A stretch of DNA of 64,000 nt from Rhodoluna sp. KAS3 (GCF_026000575.1 NZ_AP026910.1:372001-436000); one strand, 5' to 3'; shown: positions 10,713 through 20,037, counted from the stretch's first letter. Translations and numbers: made by a program. Notes: a model not told the origin generated them from the sequence alone.

Positions 10713-12149
10713 ATGTCGGTGCGACAACTGAAAAACTTCATCAATGGTGAGTACGTTGATTCAAAGTCTGGGGAAACCAGCGAAGTAATTAACCCGGCCA
10801 CAGGAGAGGCTTATGCTCACGCTCCGGTCTCGTCGGCAGCCGATGTCGATGCTGCGTATCAGGCCGCAGCCAAGGGCTTCGAGGAGTGGAGTCAATTCAC
10901 TCCGAGTGAACGCCAACTAGCCCTGTTCAGAATTGCCGACGCACTCGAAGCCCGTGCTGAAGAGGCTGCCGATGTGGAGTCGGAAAACACCGGAAAACCT
11001 AGAAGCACCCTGGTCGAATACGAGATGGCTCCATCGGTGGACCAGATCCGCTTTTTTGCCGGCGCTGCCAGAAACCTAGAGGGCAAGGCCGCTGCCGAGT
11101 ACGCCCGTGATCACACGTCATGGATTCGGCGTGAGCCTATCGGTGTGATTGGACAGGTCACCCCTTGGAACTATCCACTCAACATGGCTGTATGGAAATT
11201 TGCTCCTGCAATTGCAGCGGGCAACACAGTGGTCATCAAACCTTCAGACACTACTCCAGCATCGACCCTCCTCTTGGCCGAAATTGCCGCAGAGTTTTTG
11301 CCAAAGGGCGTGTTCAACGTGGTTGCTGGCAACCGAGACACCGGTCGCGCCATGATTGAAAATGAAATTCCTCAGATGGTTTCAATTACCGGATCCGTTC
11401 GAGCAGGTATGGAGGTTGCTAAGTCTGCTGCCACCGACCTAAAGCGCGTGCACCTGGAGCTGGGCGGCAAGGCGCCAGTAATAGTTTGTGCAGACGCTGA
11501 TTTGCAGAAGGCGGCTGCACAGATTGCAATCGCTGGATACTTCAACGCAGGTCAGGACTGCACAGCTGCTACCCGCATCTTGGTGCATGAGTCCGTTCAC
11601 GATGAGTTCTTGGCTTTATTGGTAGCCGAAGTAAAGGCAAACGCAATTACTGGCGACCCGAGCCGTGACGACATCCTTTACGGTCCGCTCAACAACGCCG
11701 GTCAGCTTGAGCGCGTTCAAGGCTTTATCGACCGCCTGCCAGACCACGCCAACCTCGAAACTGGCGGGGTCCGTGTTGGCGATCGGGGTTACTTCCTAGA
11801 GGCTGCCGTCTTGTCAGGGCTAAAGCAAAAAGATGAGCACATTCAAAGTGAAATCTTTGGCCCGGTGGTTACCGTTCAGAAGTTTGCTAACGACGATGAG
11901 GCGCTTCGCTGGGCCAACGATGTCAAATACGGTTTGGCATCATCAGTGTGGACCCAGAACCACACCCGTGCCATGCGATTCTCAAAGAGCCTGAACTTTG
12001 GTTGTGTCTGGATCAACACGCACATTCCACTAGCGGCTGAAATGCCACACGGTGGTTTCCGTCACTCGGGCTACGGTAAAGACCTTTCACAGTACGGTTT
12101 TGAGGACTACACGCGCATCAAGCACGTTATGAGTTACATCGGAGACTAG
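10713..12149 (+). CDS. NAD(P)-dependent aldehyde dehydrogenase, likely 4-aminobutanal dehydrogenase
   Basis: Oxidises an omega-aminoaldehyde to the acid, here most likely 4-aminobutanal (gamma-aminobutyraldehyde) to GABA. The catalytic Glu249 (HLELGGKAP) and Cys283 (FNAGQDCTAATR) are present, with VTPWNYPLNMAVWKFAPAIAAGN and SITGSV forming the cofactor site; 478 residues is the family norm. Overall pattern resembles YdcW/PatD enzymes. Strong ribosome site AAGGAG before ATG. It is closed by a terminator at 12192-12229. The neighbours (amine aminotransferase, Pot transporter, GabT) support the substrate; betaine aldehyde is a less likely alternative. Confidence 0.9.
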   Translation: MSVRQLKNFINGEYVDSKSGETSEVINPATGEAYAHAPVSSAADVDAAYQAAAKGFEEWSQFTPSERQLALFRIADALEARAEEAADVESENTGKPRSTLVEYEMAPSVDQIRFFAGAARNLEGKAAAEYARDHTSWIRREPIGVIGQVTPWNYPLNMAVWKFAPAIAAGNTVVIKPSDTTPASTLLLAEIAAEFLPKGVFNVVAGNRDTGRAMIENEIPQMVSITGSVRAGMEVAKSAATDLKRVHLELGGKAPVIVCADADLQKAAAQIAIAGYFNAGQDCTAATRILVHESVHDEFLALLVAEVKANAITGDPSRDDILYGPLNNAGQLERVQGFIDRLPDHANLETGGVRVGDRGYFLEAAVLSGLKQKDEHIQSEIFGPVVTVQKFANDDEALRWANDVKYGLASSVWTQNHTRAMRFSKSLNFGCVWINTHIPLAAEMPHGGFRHSGYGKDLSQYGFEDYTRIKHVMSYIGD

Positions 12150-12191
12150 CGCCATCGGCTTTACGCGGGGGTTTCTCCACAGATTTGACCG

Positions 12192-12229
12192 ATTGGGTCC
12201 AGGCAAGAGCGCTTGGGCCCAATCTTTTT
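12192..12229 (+). terminator. Rho-independent terminator after the aldehyde dehydrogenase
   Basis: ATTGGGTCC (12192-12200) pairs with GGGCCCAAT (12215-12223) with one G-T wobble, followed by CTTTTT. It ends only three bases before the ATG of the FtsK-type gene. Confidence 0.8.
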
Positions 12230-12231
12230 GA

Positions 12232-13248
12232 ATGCAATTCGTGTGGTTAGTGCCTTCAGTCATTCTGGGGCTCGTGGCAGGTGCCACCACCGGCGCTTGG
12301 CACATGCTGGCATTGGCCCTGCTGTCGCTAATTATTTTTCCCTTGGCCGCCCGAGGTCGACGAAGCCGTGACATCGATCTTTCAAAGCCCATCGAGATTG
12401 TTGATGGCTTGGTCTACATCGGGGAAAGACAGCTGCCGCGCTGGCAGATCTTTTGGAAGCAGGAGTGGCACGACGCCCTGTACCGGAAACTCAAGCCGGA
12501 ATTACAAACTCGCAGAACAATTGCTCGGCTGACAGCGGCACACCAGTGGCTAGAACCGACACCCGGGGGTTTCACTATCGGAGCCACTGAATCAGGTGAG
12601 CCTGTCACCTTGAGGTTAGATGGGGCCGAAGCCCATCTCCTAGTTATCGGAGCAACCGGATCGGGTAAAAGTATTTTGCTCAGGCAGCTTGTTTCTGGTG
12701 CCCTCGCATCGCCCGAGGCACTGGACGGGCGGTATCAGTTTTGGCTCCTGGATTTCAAAGGGGGAGCAGCCTTTGCTGGCTATAGCACCAGTCCGGCTGT
12801 TCAGCGATACGTCACGGACATCGATGACCACGACTCAGTTGAGCTCTGGAGGCAGGTGGGGGTTGAATTGAGCCGGCGTGAGAAAGCACTGGCGCGGGGT
12901 GAGGCACTTGAGAATCAACTCTTTATTGTCATTGACGAGTTGGCTGAGGTGTTCTTGCGCTCGCCGAATGCGCAGCCGGCCCTAAGCAGCCTGCTGGCAC
13001 GCGGTCGTTCTCTCGGCATGCACCTTATCGCCGCTTCTCAGGCGCTCACCGGTGTATCGCAGGCCATGCTTGCCAACTTCGGTCTCCGCATCCTTCTCGG
13101 GCGCGCCGACCCGGTGTCTCAATCGCAGTTGGGGTTTAGGTCCGGCACCGACAGGCCGGAGTTGCCCTCGGGTTGGCTCTCTGGCCAGGTGAACTTCAGT
13201 TCAAATGTTTCCACCAGGTTTATTTTTTCTGCGGCACCCCTGCTCTGA
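12232..13248 (+). CDS. Stand-alone FtsK/SpoIIIE-type ATPase with two membrane helices
   Basis: RecA-like motor ATPase of the FtsK/SpoIIIE/EccC superfamily, role unknown. The 338-residue protein has a hydrophobic hairpin at about 4-40, a linker, Walker A GATGSGKS (140-147), Walker B FIVIDE (231-236) and the GRSLGMHLIAASQ motif (258-270) typical of FtsK/EccC domains. It lacks the long linker and gamma domain of true FtsK, which is encoded separately at 49030. TGA in frame lies directly before the ATG, so 12232 is the earliest start, yet it has no Shine-Dalgarno or -10 hexamer and sits right after a terminator; Met25 (12304) is an alternative. No WXG100 or conjugation partners are nearby. DNA pumping or substrate export is speculation. 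Confidence 0.8.
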   Translation: MQFVWLVPSVILGLVAGATTGAWHMLALALLSLIIFPLAARGRRSRDIDLSKPIEIVDGLVYIGERQLPRWQIFWKQEWHDALYRKLKPELQTRRTIARLTAAHQWLEPTPGGFTIGATESGEPVTLRLDGAEAHLLVIGATGSGKSILLRQLVSGALASPEALDGRYQFWLLDFKGGAAFAGYSTSPAVQRYVTDIDDHDSVELWRQVGVELSRREKALARGEALENQLFIVIDELAEVFLRSPNAQPALSSLLARGRSLGMHLIAASQALTGVSQAMLANFGLRILLGRADPVSQSQLGFRSGTDRPELPSGWLSGQVNFSSNVSTRFIFSAAPLL

Positions 13249-13351
13249 TTTCACGCGCGCCAGACTTTATGGCAGTATTTGAATGAAAGCGCGACTTTGC
13301 GCCTTTGGTTGTGTTAGTTGGGCCAATGAAGGCCCCTCTTGTTTAGGAGTC

Positions 13352-14560
13352 ATGGCAATGAATAAGCCTCTTCCGGAAGACCCAATGATTGGCGAGCTGG
13401 TTGCAAATGCTCGACGTCACCAAATCACCCGACGCGCAGCTTTGGCTGGCGCAGGTGCAACCGCAGCGGCAATCACACTTGCTGCATGTGCACCCGGAGG
13501 TTCAACCGAAACCGGCCTAACTCCTGCCGAGGACCTTTCTGAGTCTGAAAAGGTAATTACCTGGGATAACTGGGCTGCATACCTTGACGGTGAAGAAGAC
13601 GCCAGCTACCCAACGCTGAAGGCTTTTGAAGCTGAAACCGGAATCAAGGTTTACTACGACCCTGAGGCCATCGTCGGAAACAACGAGTACTACGGCCAGG
13701 CTGAGAAGCAGTTGCTTGCAGGGCAGGACATCGGCGCCGACACCATGTGTCTTACCGACTGGCAGAATGCGTTCCTGATCGAGTCAGGTCTGGTTCAAAA
13801 GCTAAACCTTGCGAACATTCCTAACCACTCGAACATGAATGCTTCAGTGGCCTCGCCAACTTTTGACTCTGGCCGCGAGTACAGCATGCCTTGGATGTCA
13901 TTTATGACCGGTATTGCTTACAACAAAACCCTTTACAAGGAACTAACCGGAAAAGACGCACCGACTTCGGTGGCTGACCTGTGGCAGCCAGCGCTCAAGG
14001 GCCGTGTGGTCATGCTGAGCGAGTACCGTGAGGCTGTAGGTCTGATCCTGATTTCTCAGGGCATCGACATTGCTAATGTCACTGAAGACCAGTACATGGA
14101 TGCTGTTGACCTGGTTGCCAAGCAGGTAGCCGATGGCCAAATCAACACCAAGGGCCAGGGTTACATCGAGTCATTCGATCAAAAGAACGCTGTGGCCGGT
14201 TTGGTGTGGTCTGGTGACCTTGAGTGGGGCGACGAGTACGGCTTTGTGATGGACCCGAACGGTGCCACGCTAAACACCGACTCGTTCACTGTTCCGATGG
14301 GTGCTCAGCACAAGACCAACGTTGAGAAGCTAATCAACTACTACTACGACCCAGAGGTTTCGGCTCAGGTAATTCTCGGTGGTGTGGTTTACGCACCACC
14401 GGTTGCCGGAACCAAGGAAATCGTTGCCGCAGCAGATCCAGATCTAGCCAACAACCCGCTAATCTTCCCTGATGCCAGCAAGCTTCAAACATTCAGAACT
14501 TTGTCTTACGCAGAGCACTCAGCGTTCAACGAAGCTTTCAACTCAGCTACTGGCGTTTAG
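13352..14560 (+). CDS. potD: Polyamine ABC transporter substrate-binding lipoprotein (PotD-like)
   Basis: Extracellular solute-binding protein delivering putrescine or spermidine to the PotABC permease. With the start at 13352 (after TTTAGGAG) it has 402 residues: a twin-arginine-type leader (RRHQITRRAALAGAGATAAAI split around R27-R28), then lipobox LAAC with Cys46, so it is a Tat-exported lipoprotein. The mature part reads VITWDNWAAYLDGEEDASYPTLKAFEAETGI-like, the usual PotD/PotF opening in which the W-x-Y segment contacts the polyamine. A longer start at 13283 lacks a ribosome site and would misplace the signal. First gene of potDABC. Substrate is inferred from neighbours. Confidence 0.9.
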   Translation: MAMNKPLPEDPMIGELVANARRHQITRRAALAGAGATAAAITLAACAPGGSTETGLTPAEDLSESEKVITWDNWAAYLDGEEDASYPTLKAFEAETGIKVYYDPEAIVGNNEYYGQAEKQLLAGQDIGADTMCLTDWQNAFLIESGLVQKLNLANIPNHSNMNASVASPTFDSGREYSMPWMSFMTGIAYNKTLYKELTGKDAPTSVADLWQPALKGRVVMLSEYREAVGLILISQGIDIANVTEDQYMDAVDLVAKQVADGQINTKGQGYIESFDQKNAVAGLVWSGDLEWGDEYGFVMDPNGATLNTDSFTVPMGAQHKTNVEKLINYYYDPEVSAQVILGGVVYAPPVAGTKEIVAAADPDLANNPLIFPDASKLQTFRTLSYAEHSAFNEAFNSATGV

Positions 14561-14572
14561 GCAGGTTGGTGA

Positions 14573-15697
14573 GTGAACCAGAACTCTAATTTTTCCGGCG
14601 CAGATCTTGACCTGGTAGGAATCCGAAAGGAATTCCCTGGTTTTACTGCGATTGAAGACCTTGATCTTCACATTCCAGCCGGTCAATTTTTTGCTCTGCT
14701 AGGCCCGTCAGGTTGCGGTAAAACCACGACCCTGCGGCTAGTTGCCGGCCTCGATGAACCTACTACCGGAAAGATTCTTCTGGGCGGCAAGGACATCACT
14801 GATTCCAAGCCGCACGAGCGCCCGATTAACACTGTTTTCCAGAGTTACGCGCTCTTCCCACACATGTCAGTGCTCGAAAACGTGGCCTTTGGTCTTCGTC
14901 AGCGCAAAGTTGCCGATCCCTTGGCTAAGGCTCAAGAAGCACTGACTCTGGTTCAACTTCAGCACCTGGCAAACCGCAAGCCTCAACAGCTTTCGGGTGG
15001 TCAGCAGCAGCGTGTAGCACTTGCTCGCGCACTGGTAAACCGCCCATCGCTGTTGTTGCTGGACGAACCTCTGGGTGCACTTGACCTAAAGCTTCGTCGC
15101 GAAATGCAGATTGAGCTCAAGGCAATTCAAGTTGAGGTTGGCCTTACGTTCTTGCATGTGACTCACGACCAGGAAGAAGCCATGGACATGGCTGACACCG
15201 TGGCAGTTATGAACAAGGGCAGAATTGAGCAGATGGGTGCTCCTGAGGCACTATACGACCGCCCAAAAACTGTTTTTGTCTCGAAGTTCCTGGGTCAGTC
15301 GAATCTTTTCGTTGGCGATGTTGTCGAAGAAAATGCCAACGCCGTCAGTATCAATGTTGCCGGCAACAAAATCTCAGTGCCAAAGGCTCGTGCTGAAAAG
15401 CACTCGGGCAAAATCGCCATCGGTGTTCGCCCAGAGAAGGCGTTCTTCCATGAGGAGCAGCCGACTTTGGATGCCGGTCATAACCTGATCGGCCCGGGCG
15501 AGATCATTGACATTCGATTCACCGGTGTGAGTAACCAGTATTTGATTGACATCCCAAACATCGGTGAAGTCACAGTTTTTGCTCAAAACATAGGCAAGAG
15601 CCCAGTGACTGAAGTCGGGGCCAAGGTTTGGGTTAGCTGGAAGGTAGAGCACAGTTTTGGGCTCGGCGACCTGCCAGAGAACCACGCCGGAGCATAG
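14573..15697 (+). CDS. potA: Polyamine ABC transporter ATP-binding protein
   Basis: Cytoplasmic ATPase of the polyamine importer. Walker A GPSGCGKT is at residues 44-51, the ABC signature LSGGQQQ at 140-146, Walker B LLLLDEP at 160-166 and the H-loop in VTHDQEEAMDMAD; the region after ~240 forms a TOBE regulatory domain, as in PotA/CysA-type ATPases. 374 residues is typical. GTG start at 14573, 12 bp after potD, ending 2 bp before potB. Operon position and TOBE domain place it in the Pot/Opp-independent CUT1-like family; polyamine specificity comes from PotD and context. Confidence 0.93.
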   Translation: MNQNSNFSGADLDLVGIRKEFPGFTAIEDLDLHIPAGQFFALLGPSGCGKTTTLRLVAGLDEPTTGKILLGGKDITDSKPHERPINTVFQSYALFPHMSVLENVAFGLRQRKVADPLAKAQEALTLVQLQHLANRKPQQLSGGQQQRVALARALVNRPSLLLLDEPLGALDLKLRREMQIELKAIQVEVGLTFLHVTHDQEEAMDMADTVAVMNKGRIEQMGAPEALYDRPKTVFVSKFLGQSNLFVGDVVEENANAVSINVAGNKISVPKARAEKHSGKIAIGVRPEKAFFHEEQPTLDAGHNLIGPGEIIDIRFTGVSNQYLIDIPNIGEVTVFAQNIGKSPVTEVGAKVWVSWKVEHSFGLGDLPENHAGA

Positions 15698-15699
15698 CC

Positions 15700-16623
15700 G
15701 TGGCGTTTGGAGCATTTGCGCACTCAACCAGCGATGTTAAGCACGCTGACACCGAACGCAAATCATCACGTGTTGCCTGGGTCCTATTGGCTCCGGGTTT
15801 GGCCTACCTAGCCCTATTCTTTCTAGCCCCGCTGTTCTCACTGATCGCTGTTTCGCTCGGCAGCATTGAGGCCGTTAGCTTGGCTGATCAGGGGTTCAAG
15901 TACGGTTTCAACATTCAGAACTTCGCGCCGTTGGCAACCGACTACCTGCCACACGTCTTGCGGTCGTTCTCGTACGCACTGATGGCGACCATCGCGGCGC
16001 TGCTGATTAGTTATCCGCTCGCTTACTTCATCGGTGTAAAACTGCGCAACCGCCCGTTGCTGCAGAGAATGCTGGTGACTCTGGTGATTGCGCCGTTCTT
16101 CATCAGTTTCTTGCTTCGCACACTGGCCTGGTCTCAAATTTTCTCTAACGAGTCTTGGATCGTAAAGACTCTTCAGGACCTAAGTTGGTTGGCTCCTGAT
16201 CAGTACATCATCGGCACCCCGTTTGCTGTTGTTTTTGGTCTGACCTACAACTTCATTCCGTTTATGACTCTGCCGCTGTACACCACACTTGAAAAGCTTG
16301 ATGTTCGGCTGCTCGAGGCTGGAGGAGACCTTTACGCCAGCCCAAGCAAGGTATTTGCCAAGGTGACTTTGCCGCTTTCTATGCCGGGAATCATCTCAGG
16401 CACGCTGCTCACTTTCATTCCTATGGCTGGTGACTACGTAAACGCCAGCAAGAACTTCCTCGGCTCGGCTCAAACTCAGATGCTCGGAAACGTGATCGAG
16501 TCCAAGTACATCAGTGAGCACAACATGCCAATCGCATCGGCGCTATCGGTGGCACTGATGGCGGTAATCCTGGTGATTGTGGGCGTCTACGTAAAGCGCA
16601 CCGGAAGCGAGGACCTGCTTTGA
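15700..16623 (+). CDS. potB: Polyamine ABC transporter permease PotB
   Basis: First inner-membrane permease of the importer. The 307-residue protein has six or so hydrophobic segments (first at ~25-50: VLLAPGLAYLALFFLAPLFSL), and the EAA loop EAGGDLYASPSKVFAKVTLPLSMPGI that couples to PotA. GTG start two bases after potA, so translation is probably coupled. The stop TGA overlaps the TTG start of potC. Standard PotB length is ~280-300; nothing is missing. Confidence 0.92.
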   Translation: MAFGAFAHSTSDVKHADTERKSSRVAWVLLAPGLAYLALFFLAPLFSLIAVSLGSIEAVSLADQGFKYGFNIQNFAPLATDYLPHVLRSFSYALMATIAALLISYPLAYFIGVKLRNRPLLQRMLVTLVIAPFFISFLLRTLAWSQIFSNESWIVKTLQDLSWLAPDQYIIGTPFAVVFGLTYNFIPFMTLPLYTTLEKLDVRLLEAGGDLYASPSKVFAKVTLPLSMPGIISGTLLTFIPMAGDYVNASKNFLGSAQTQMLGNVIESKYISEHNMPIASALSVALMAVILVIVGVYVKRTGSEDLL

Positions 16624-17426
16624 AAACAAATAAGCTCAAAGGCCTTGTCCTGCCTTTCTACGCCATTGTCGCTTTTGTATTTCTACTCACACCGATTGCC
16701 TACACCGTAGCCTTCTCGTTCAACGACAGCACAAAATCCAATGCGCAGTGGCAGGGTTTTACACTGGACAACTGGCTCAAGGTTTGTGAGCGTCAGGGCG
16801 TTTGTGAGGCAGTCGGCAGCTCGATTCTTATCGGTGTGGTTTCAACCGCCATTGCAACGGTGCTCGGCACCATGATCGCTATCGCGTTGGTCCGCTATAA
16901 GTTCAAGGGTCGCAAATGGGTGAGTCTCGGCCTATTCTTGCCGATGGCCACACCTGAGGTTGTCATGGCTTCAGGTCTGGCAGCTGAGTTCTTCAACATC
17001 GGTTTGGGTCAGGGATACACCACCATCATTCTTGCCCACGTAATGTTCTGTCTGTCTTTTGTGGTGGTGACGGTAAAGGCTCGTGTTCAAACTCTCGACC
17101 CGGCGCTTGAAGAGGCTGGGCGCGACTTGTACGGCAGTCCGAGTGCTGTTTTCCGAAAGATCACCCTCCCTCTGCTCATGCCTGGTATCGCTGCAGCTGC
17201 ACTGCTGTCATTTGCCCTGAGTTTTGATGACTTCATCATCACTTACTTCAACGGTGGCCAAGCTGTGACTACGTTCCCAATCTTTATTTACGCCGCGGCA
17301 ACCCGCGGTGTGCCAGCCGAGGCAAACGTGATTGGTTCAGCGGTGTTCTTCTTGGCCATTGCCATTGTGCTGATTGTTCAGATCAGGGGAGCGGTCAAGG
17401 CAAGACTCCTAAAGAAGGTTAAGTAA
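16620..17426 (+). CDS. potC: Polyamine ABC transporter permease PotC
   Basis: Second permease subunit. The 268 residues include six predicted membrane segments and the EAA motif EAGRDLYGSPSAVFRKITLPLLMPGI. The likely start is a TTG overlapping the potB stop (TTGA), a rare start choice supported by the N-terminal sequence KTNKLKGLVLPFYAIVAF, which matches the normal beginning of PotC, and by the absence of another good start. It is followed by a bidirectional terminator separating it from convergent gabT. Confidence 0.92.
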   Translation: MKTNKLKGLVLPFYAIVAFVFLLTPIAYTVAFSFNDSTKSNAQWQGFTLDNWLKVCERQGVCEAVGSSILIGVVSTAIATVLGTMIAIALVRYKFKGRKWVSLGLFLPMATPEVVMASGLAAEFFNIGLGQGYTTIILAHVMFCLSFVVVTVKARVQTLDPALEEAGRDLYGSPSAVFRKITLPLLMPGIAAAALLSFALSFDDFIITYFNGGQAVTTFPIFIYAAATRGVPAEANVIGSAVFFLAIAIVLIVQIRGAVKARLLKKVK

Positions 17427-17448
17427 CGCATCGCAAAGTTTTAGGCAT

Positions 17449-17476
17449 AAAAAATCCCCCGACCAATCTGGCCGGG
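17449..17476. terminator. Bidirectional terminator between potC and gabT
   Basis: AAAAAATCCCCCGACC and GGCCGGGGGATTTTTT form a 16-base stem with one mismatch around a short AATCT loop region. A-run on the left and T-run on the right allow termination of both potDABC and the convergent gabT. Confidence 0.93.
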
Positions 17477-17491
17477 GGATTTTTTCGACTT

Positions 17492-18826
17492 TTACAGAGC
17501 TGCTAGTCCAGCTTCTAGAACGTCCATAGCATCGTTCAGCAAGGCATCCGAGATTGCCAATGGTGGCAGGAAGCGGATTACGTTGTAGTAGGTTCCAGCG
17601 TTCAAAATCAGCACACCATTGCTGTGGCAGTGCTTTACCAGGGCATCAACCGCTGCCTTATTAGGGTTTAGCGTTCCAGGCTCGATGAACTCAATAGCCA
17701 TCATTGCTCCGTGACCACGGATGTCTCCGATCACCGGATACTTAGCCTTCATCGCCTCGAGGCGTTCACGAATCACCAGCTCGATTGCTGCGGCGCGTTC
17801 GATAACACCACCGGCTTCAATCTGCTTGAGCACGGCTACCGCTGCAGCTGCTGCAACTGGGTTTCCGCCGAAGGTGCCGCCAAGACCGCCAGGGTGTGAA
17901 GCGTCCATGATTTCTGCGCGACCAGTAACAGCCGAGATCGGCATGCCGCCGGCAATACCCTTGGCGATTGTGAATAGGTCAGGCTCAAAGCCCTCTTCCC
18001 ACTCGCTGGCAAACCACTTACCGGTTCTAGCCACACCAGACTGAACTTCATCGGCGACTACGACTACACCGTTGGCTCGTGCCCACTGGCTCAAGGTGCG
18101 AAGGAAGCCTGGCGCCGGCACGATAAAGCCGCCCTCGCCCTGAATTGGCTCGATAACAATGGCCGCTAGGTCTTCGACGCCAACACGCTTTTCGATGTAG
18201 TTGATAGCGCGCTGCGCAGCTTCCTCACCGGTCATACCCTGTGGGTCGCGGAAAGGGTAAGACATAGGCACGTGCTGAATGCTGGCTGCGGTTGGGCCAA
18301 AACCGTTTCCGTATGGAGCAGCCTTGAAGTTCATCGAGAAAGTGAGGTTGGTGCGGCCGTGGTAGGCGTGGTCGAAAACCACAATGCCGTTCTTGCGGGT
18401 TGCCTTTCGGGCAATCTTTACCGCGTTTTCCACTGCCTCAGCACCAGAGTTGAACAGGACTGACTTCTTCTTGAAGTTACCCGGGGTGTACTTGTTCAAG
18501 AACTCGCAAACCTCAACGTAGTTCTCGTACGGTGTGAGGGTGAACAGAGTGTGGGTGAGTTTGGCAACCTGGTCTTGAACCGCCGCCACAACTGCCGGGT
18601 TGGTGTGTCCAATAGTGGTAACACCGATGCCTGAACCAAGATCAATCAGCTGGTTGCCATCTGCATCGACAACGATTGCACCGTGTGCCGCCTCGATGTA
18701 AATCGGCAGTGCTGCACCGGCTCCAGCCGAAACAGCTTCAAGCCTTCTCGCGTGCAAAGCTTGTGACTTTGGGCCAGGGATTGACGTGACTACTTTGCGC
18801 TCTTGCGCGACTGGGAACTCGCTCAT
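17492..18826 (-). CDS. gabT: 4-aminobutyrate--2-oxoglutarate aminotransferase
   Basis: Converts GABA and 2-oxoglutarate to succinate semialdehyde and glutamate. A class III PLP transaminase of 444 residues with PLP lysine K289 (FTIAKGIAGGMPISA), cofactor Asp259 (VVVADEVQSGVARTGK) and the NSGAEAVENAVKIAR phosphate-binding helix; IEPIQGEGGFIVP is characteristic of GabT. It is convergent with potDABC and completes the visible putrescine-to-succinate-semialdehyde route; a succinate semialdehyde dehydrogenase is not in this window. A TAGACT hexamer seven bases before the ATG and no ribosome site suggest a leaderless transcript. Confidence 0.94.
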   Translation of the reverse strand: MSEFPVAQERKVVTSIPGPKSQALHARRLEAVSAGAGAALPIYIEAAHGAIVVDADGNQLIDLGSGIGVTTIGHTNPAVVAAVQDQVAKLTHTLFTLTPYENYVEVCEFLNKYTPGNFKKKSVLFNSGAEAVENAVKIARKATRKNGIVVFDHAYHGRTNLTFSMNFKAAPYGNGFGPTAASIQHVPMSYPFRDPQGMTGEEAAQRAINYIEKRVGVEDLAAIVIEPIQGEGGFIVPAPGFLRTLSQWARANGVVVVADEVQSGVARTGKWFASEWEEGFEPDLFTIAKGIAGGMPISAVTGRAEIMDASHPGGLGGTFGGNPVAAAAAVAVLKQIEAGGVIERAAAIELVIRERLEAMKAKYPVIGDIRGHGAMMAIEFIEPGTLNPNKAAVDALVKHCHSNGVLILNAGTYYNVIRFLPPLAISDALLNDAMDVLEAGLAAL

Positions 18827-18833
18827 ATCTAAA

Positions 18834-18839
18834 AGTCTA
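18834..18839 (-). promoter_or_regulatory. -10 hexamer of the leaderless gabT promoter
   Basis: Minus-strand TAGACT followed by seven bases and the gabT ATG; no Shine-Dalgarno. Confidence 0.5.
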
Positions 18840-18901
18840 AGCCTCCTAAACCGTCAAGTCCTCCCCAACGCCAAACTCGCTGGTAGTGGCAAGATGGACT
18901 T

Positions 18902-19987
18902 ATGCGTCGCGTAATTATTTTGGGCTCAACCGGTTCAATCGGCACCCAAGCCCTTGAGGTAGTAGCAGCCAACCCTGACCGATTTGAGGTTGTGGGTTTG
19001 GCTGCCGGAACCAACCGAGAACTGCTTGCCGAGCAGGCATCGAAGTTTGGGGTGAAACACGCGGTTTTGGGTGCTGAAGATGCCACAAAGTTGGTGTTGG
19101 ACACCGAGGCCGACGTCGTGATCAATGGCATAACAGGTTCAATTGGTCTGGCGCCAACTTTAGCTACCTTGAACAGCGGCAAAACCCTTGCTCTGGCAAA
19201 TAAAGAATCTCTGATAGTCGGCGGTCGGTTGGTTACCGCTGCAGCAAAACCAGGTCAGATTGTTCCAGTTGATAGCGAGCACTCTGCGCTGGCCCAGTGC
19301 CTGATGTCTGGAAAGCACTCTGAAGTGCAGAAGTTAATCTTGACCGCATCTGGAGGCCCATTTAGAGGTTGGACTCGCGAGGCTCTAGATGAAGTGACGC
19401 CGGAGCAGGCTCTGGCACACCCAACCTGGGTCATGGGCAAGGTGGTGACCACCAATTCGGCAACTTTGGTCAACAAGGGGCTCGAGTTGATTGAAGCGCA
19501 CCTGCTCTTTGATATTCCATTTGACCGAATTGCGGTAACCGTTCACCCACAATCGGTGGTTCACTCCATGGTCGAATTCATCGATGGTTCGGTGTTGGCA
19601 CAGTGTTCGCCACCAAACATGAAGCTTCCGATTGCCTTGGGTATGTCCTGGCCGGATCGCGTACCGAATGTTGCACCAGCGTGCGACTGGACTAAAGCAG
19701 CGACCTGGAATTTCGAGCCGCTCAATGAATCTGTGTTTGGTGCGGTCAAGCTAGCCCGTCAGGTGGGTCAAGCCGGCCTAACCTATCCAGCCGTTTATAA
19801 CGCTGCCAACGAAGAAGCCGTCGAAGCTTTTCATGAACGACGGATTGGATTCAACCAAATCGTAGATCTGATCAAGCGCGTTGTTGATGCGCACGAACCA
19901 GAAAAAGAACTTTCACTTGAGGGAGTTTTGGCAGCTGAAAAATGGGCTCGCGACCGAGCACAGGCATCGATGGTCACCGCGTGCTAA
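18902..19987 (+). CDS. dxr: 1-deoxy-D-xylulose 5-phosphate reductoisomerase
   Basis: Second step of the MEP isoprenoid pathway: DXP plus NADPH gives 2-C-methyl-erythritol 4-phosphate. The NADPH-binding start [17 protein letters not shown], the metal/substrate motif [12 protein letters not shown] and [13 protein letters not shown] are all present. At 361 residues it is shorter than the E. coli enzyme (398) but has the C-terminal helical domain. It lies 50 bp upstream of rseP and close to ispG, another MEP gene, the standard actinobacterial order. The ATG has no clear ribosome site (GATGGACTT precedes it). Confidence 0.96.
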   Translation: MRRVIILGSTGSIGTQALEVVAANPDRFEVVGLAAGTNRELLAEQASKFGVKHAVLGAEDATKLVLDTEADVVINGITGSIGLAPTLATLNSGKTLALANKESLIVGGRLVTAAAKPGQIVPVDSEHSALAQCLMSGKHSEVQKLILTASGGPFRGWTREALDEVTPEQALAHPTWVMGKVVTTNSATLVNKGLELIEAHLLFDIPFDRIAVTVHPQSVVHSMVEFIDGSVLAQCSPPNMKLPIALGMSWPDRVPNVAPACDWTKAATWNFEPLNESVFGAVKLARQVGQAGLTYPAVYNAANEEAVEAFHERRIGFNQIVDLIKRVVDAHEPEKELSLEGVLAAEKWARDRAQASMVTAC

Positions 19988-20025
19988 GCATGGGCTCCAC
20001 TCAGAAAATTGTCAGAGACCACCGA

Positions 20026-20031
20026 TAGGTT
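20026..20031 (+). promoter_or_regulatory. -10 hexamer of a leaderless rseP promoter
   Basis: TAGGTT, six bases (CTAAAC), then the GTG start at 20038 with no Shine-Dalgarno. Confidence 0.55.
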
Positions 20032-20037
20032 CTAAAC

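Noticed and set aside
13283-13351. Longer start for potD
   Set aside because: The added 23 residues lack a ribosome site and would precede the twin-arginine signal; TTTAGGAG precedes the ATG at 13352.
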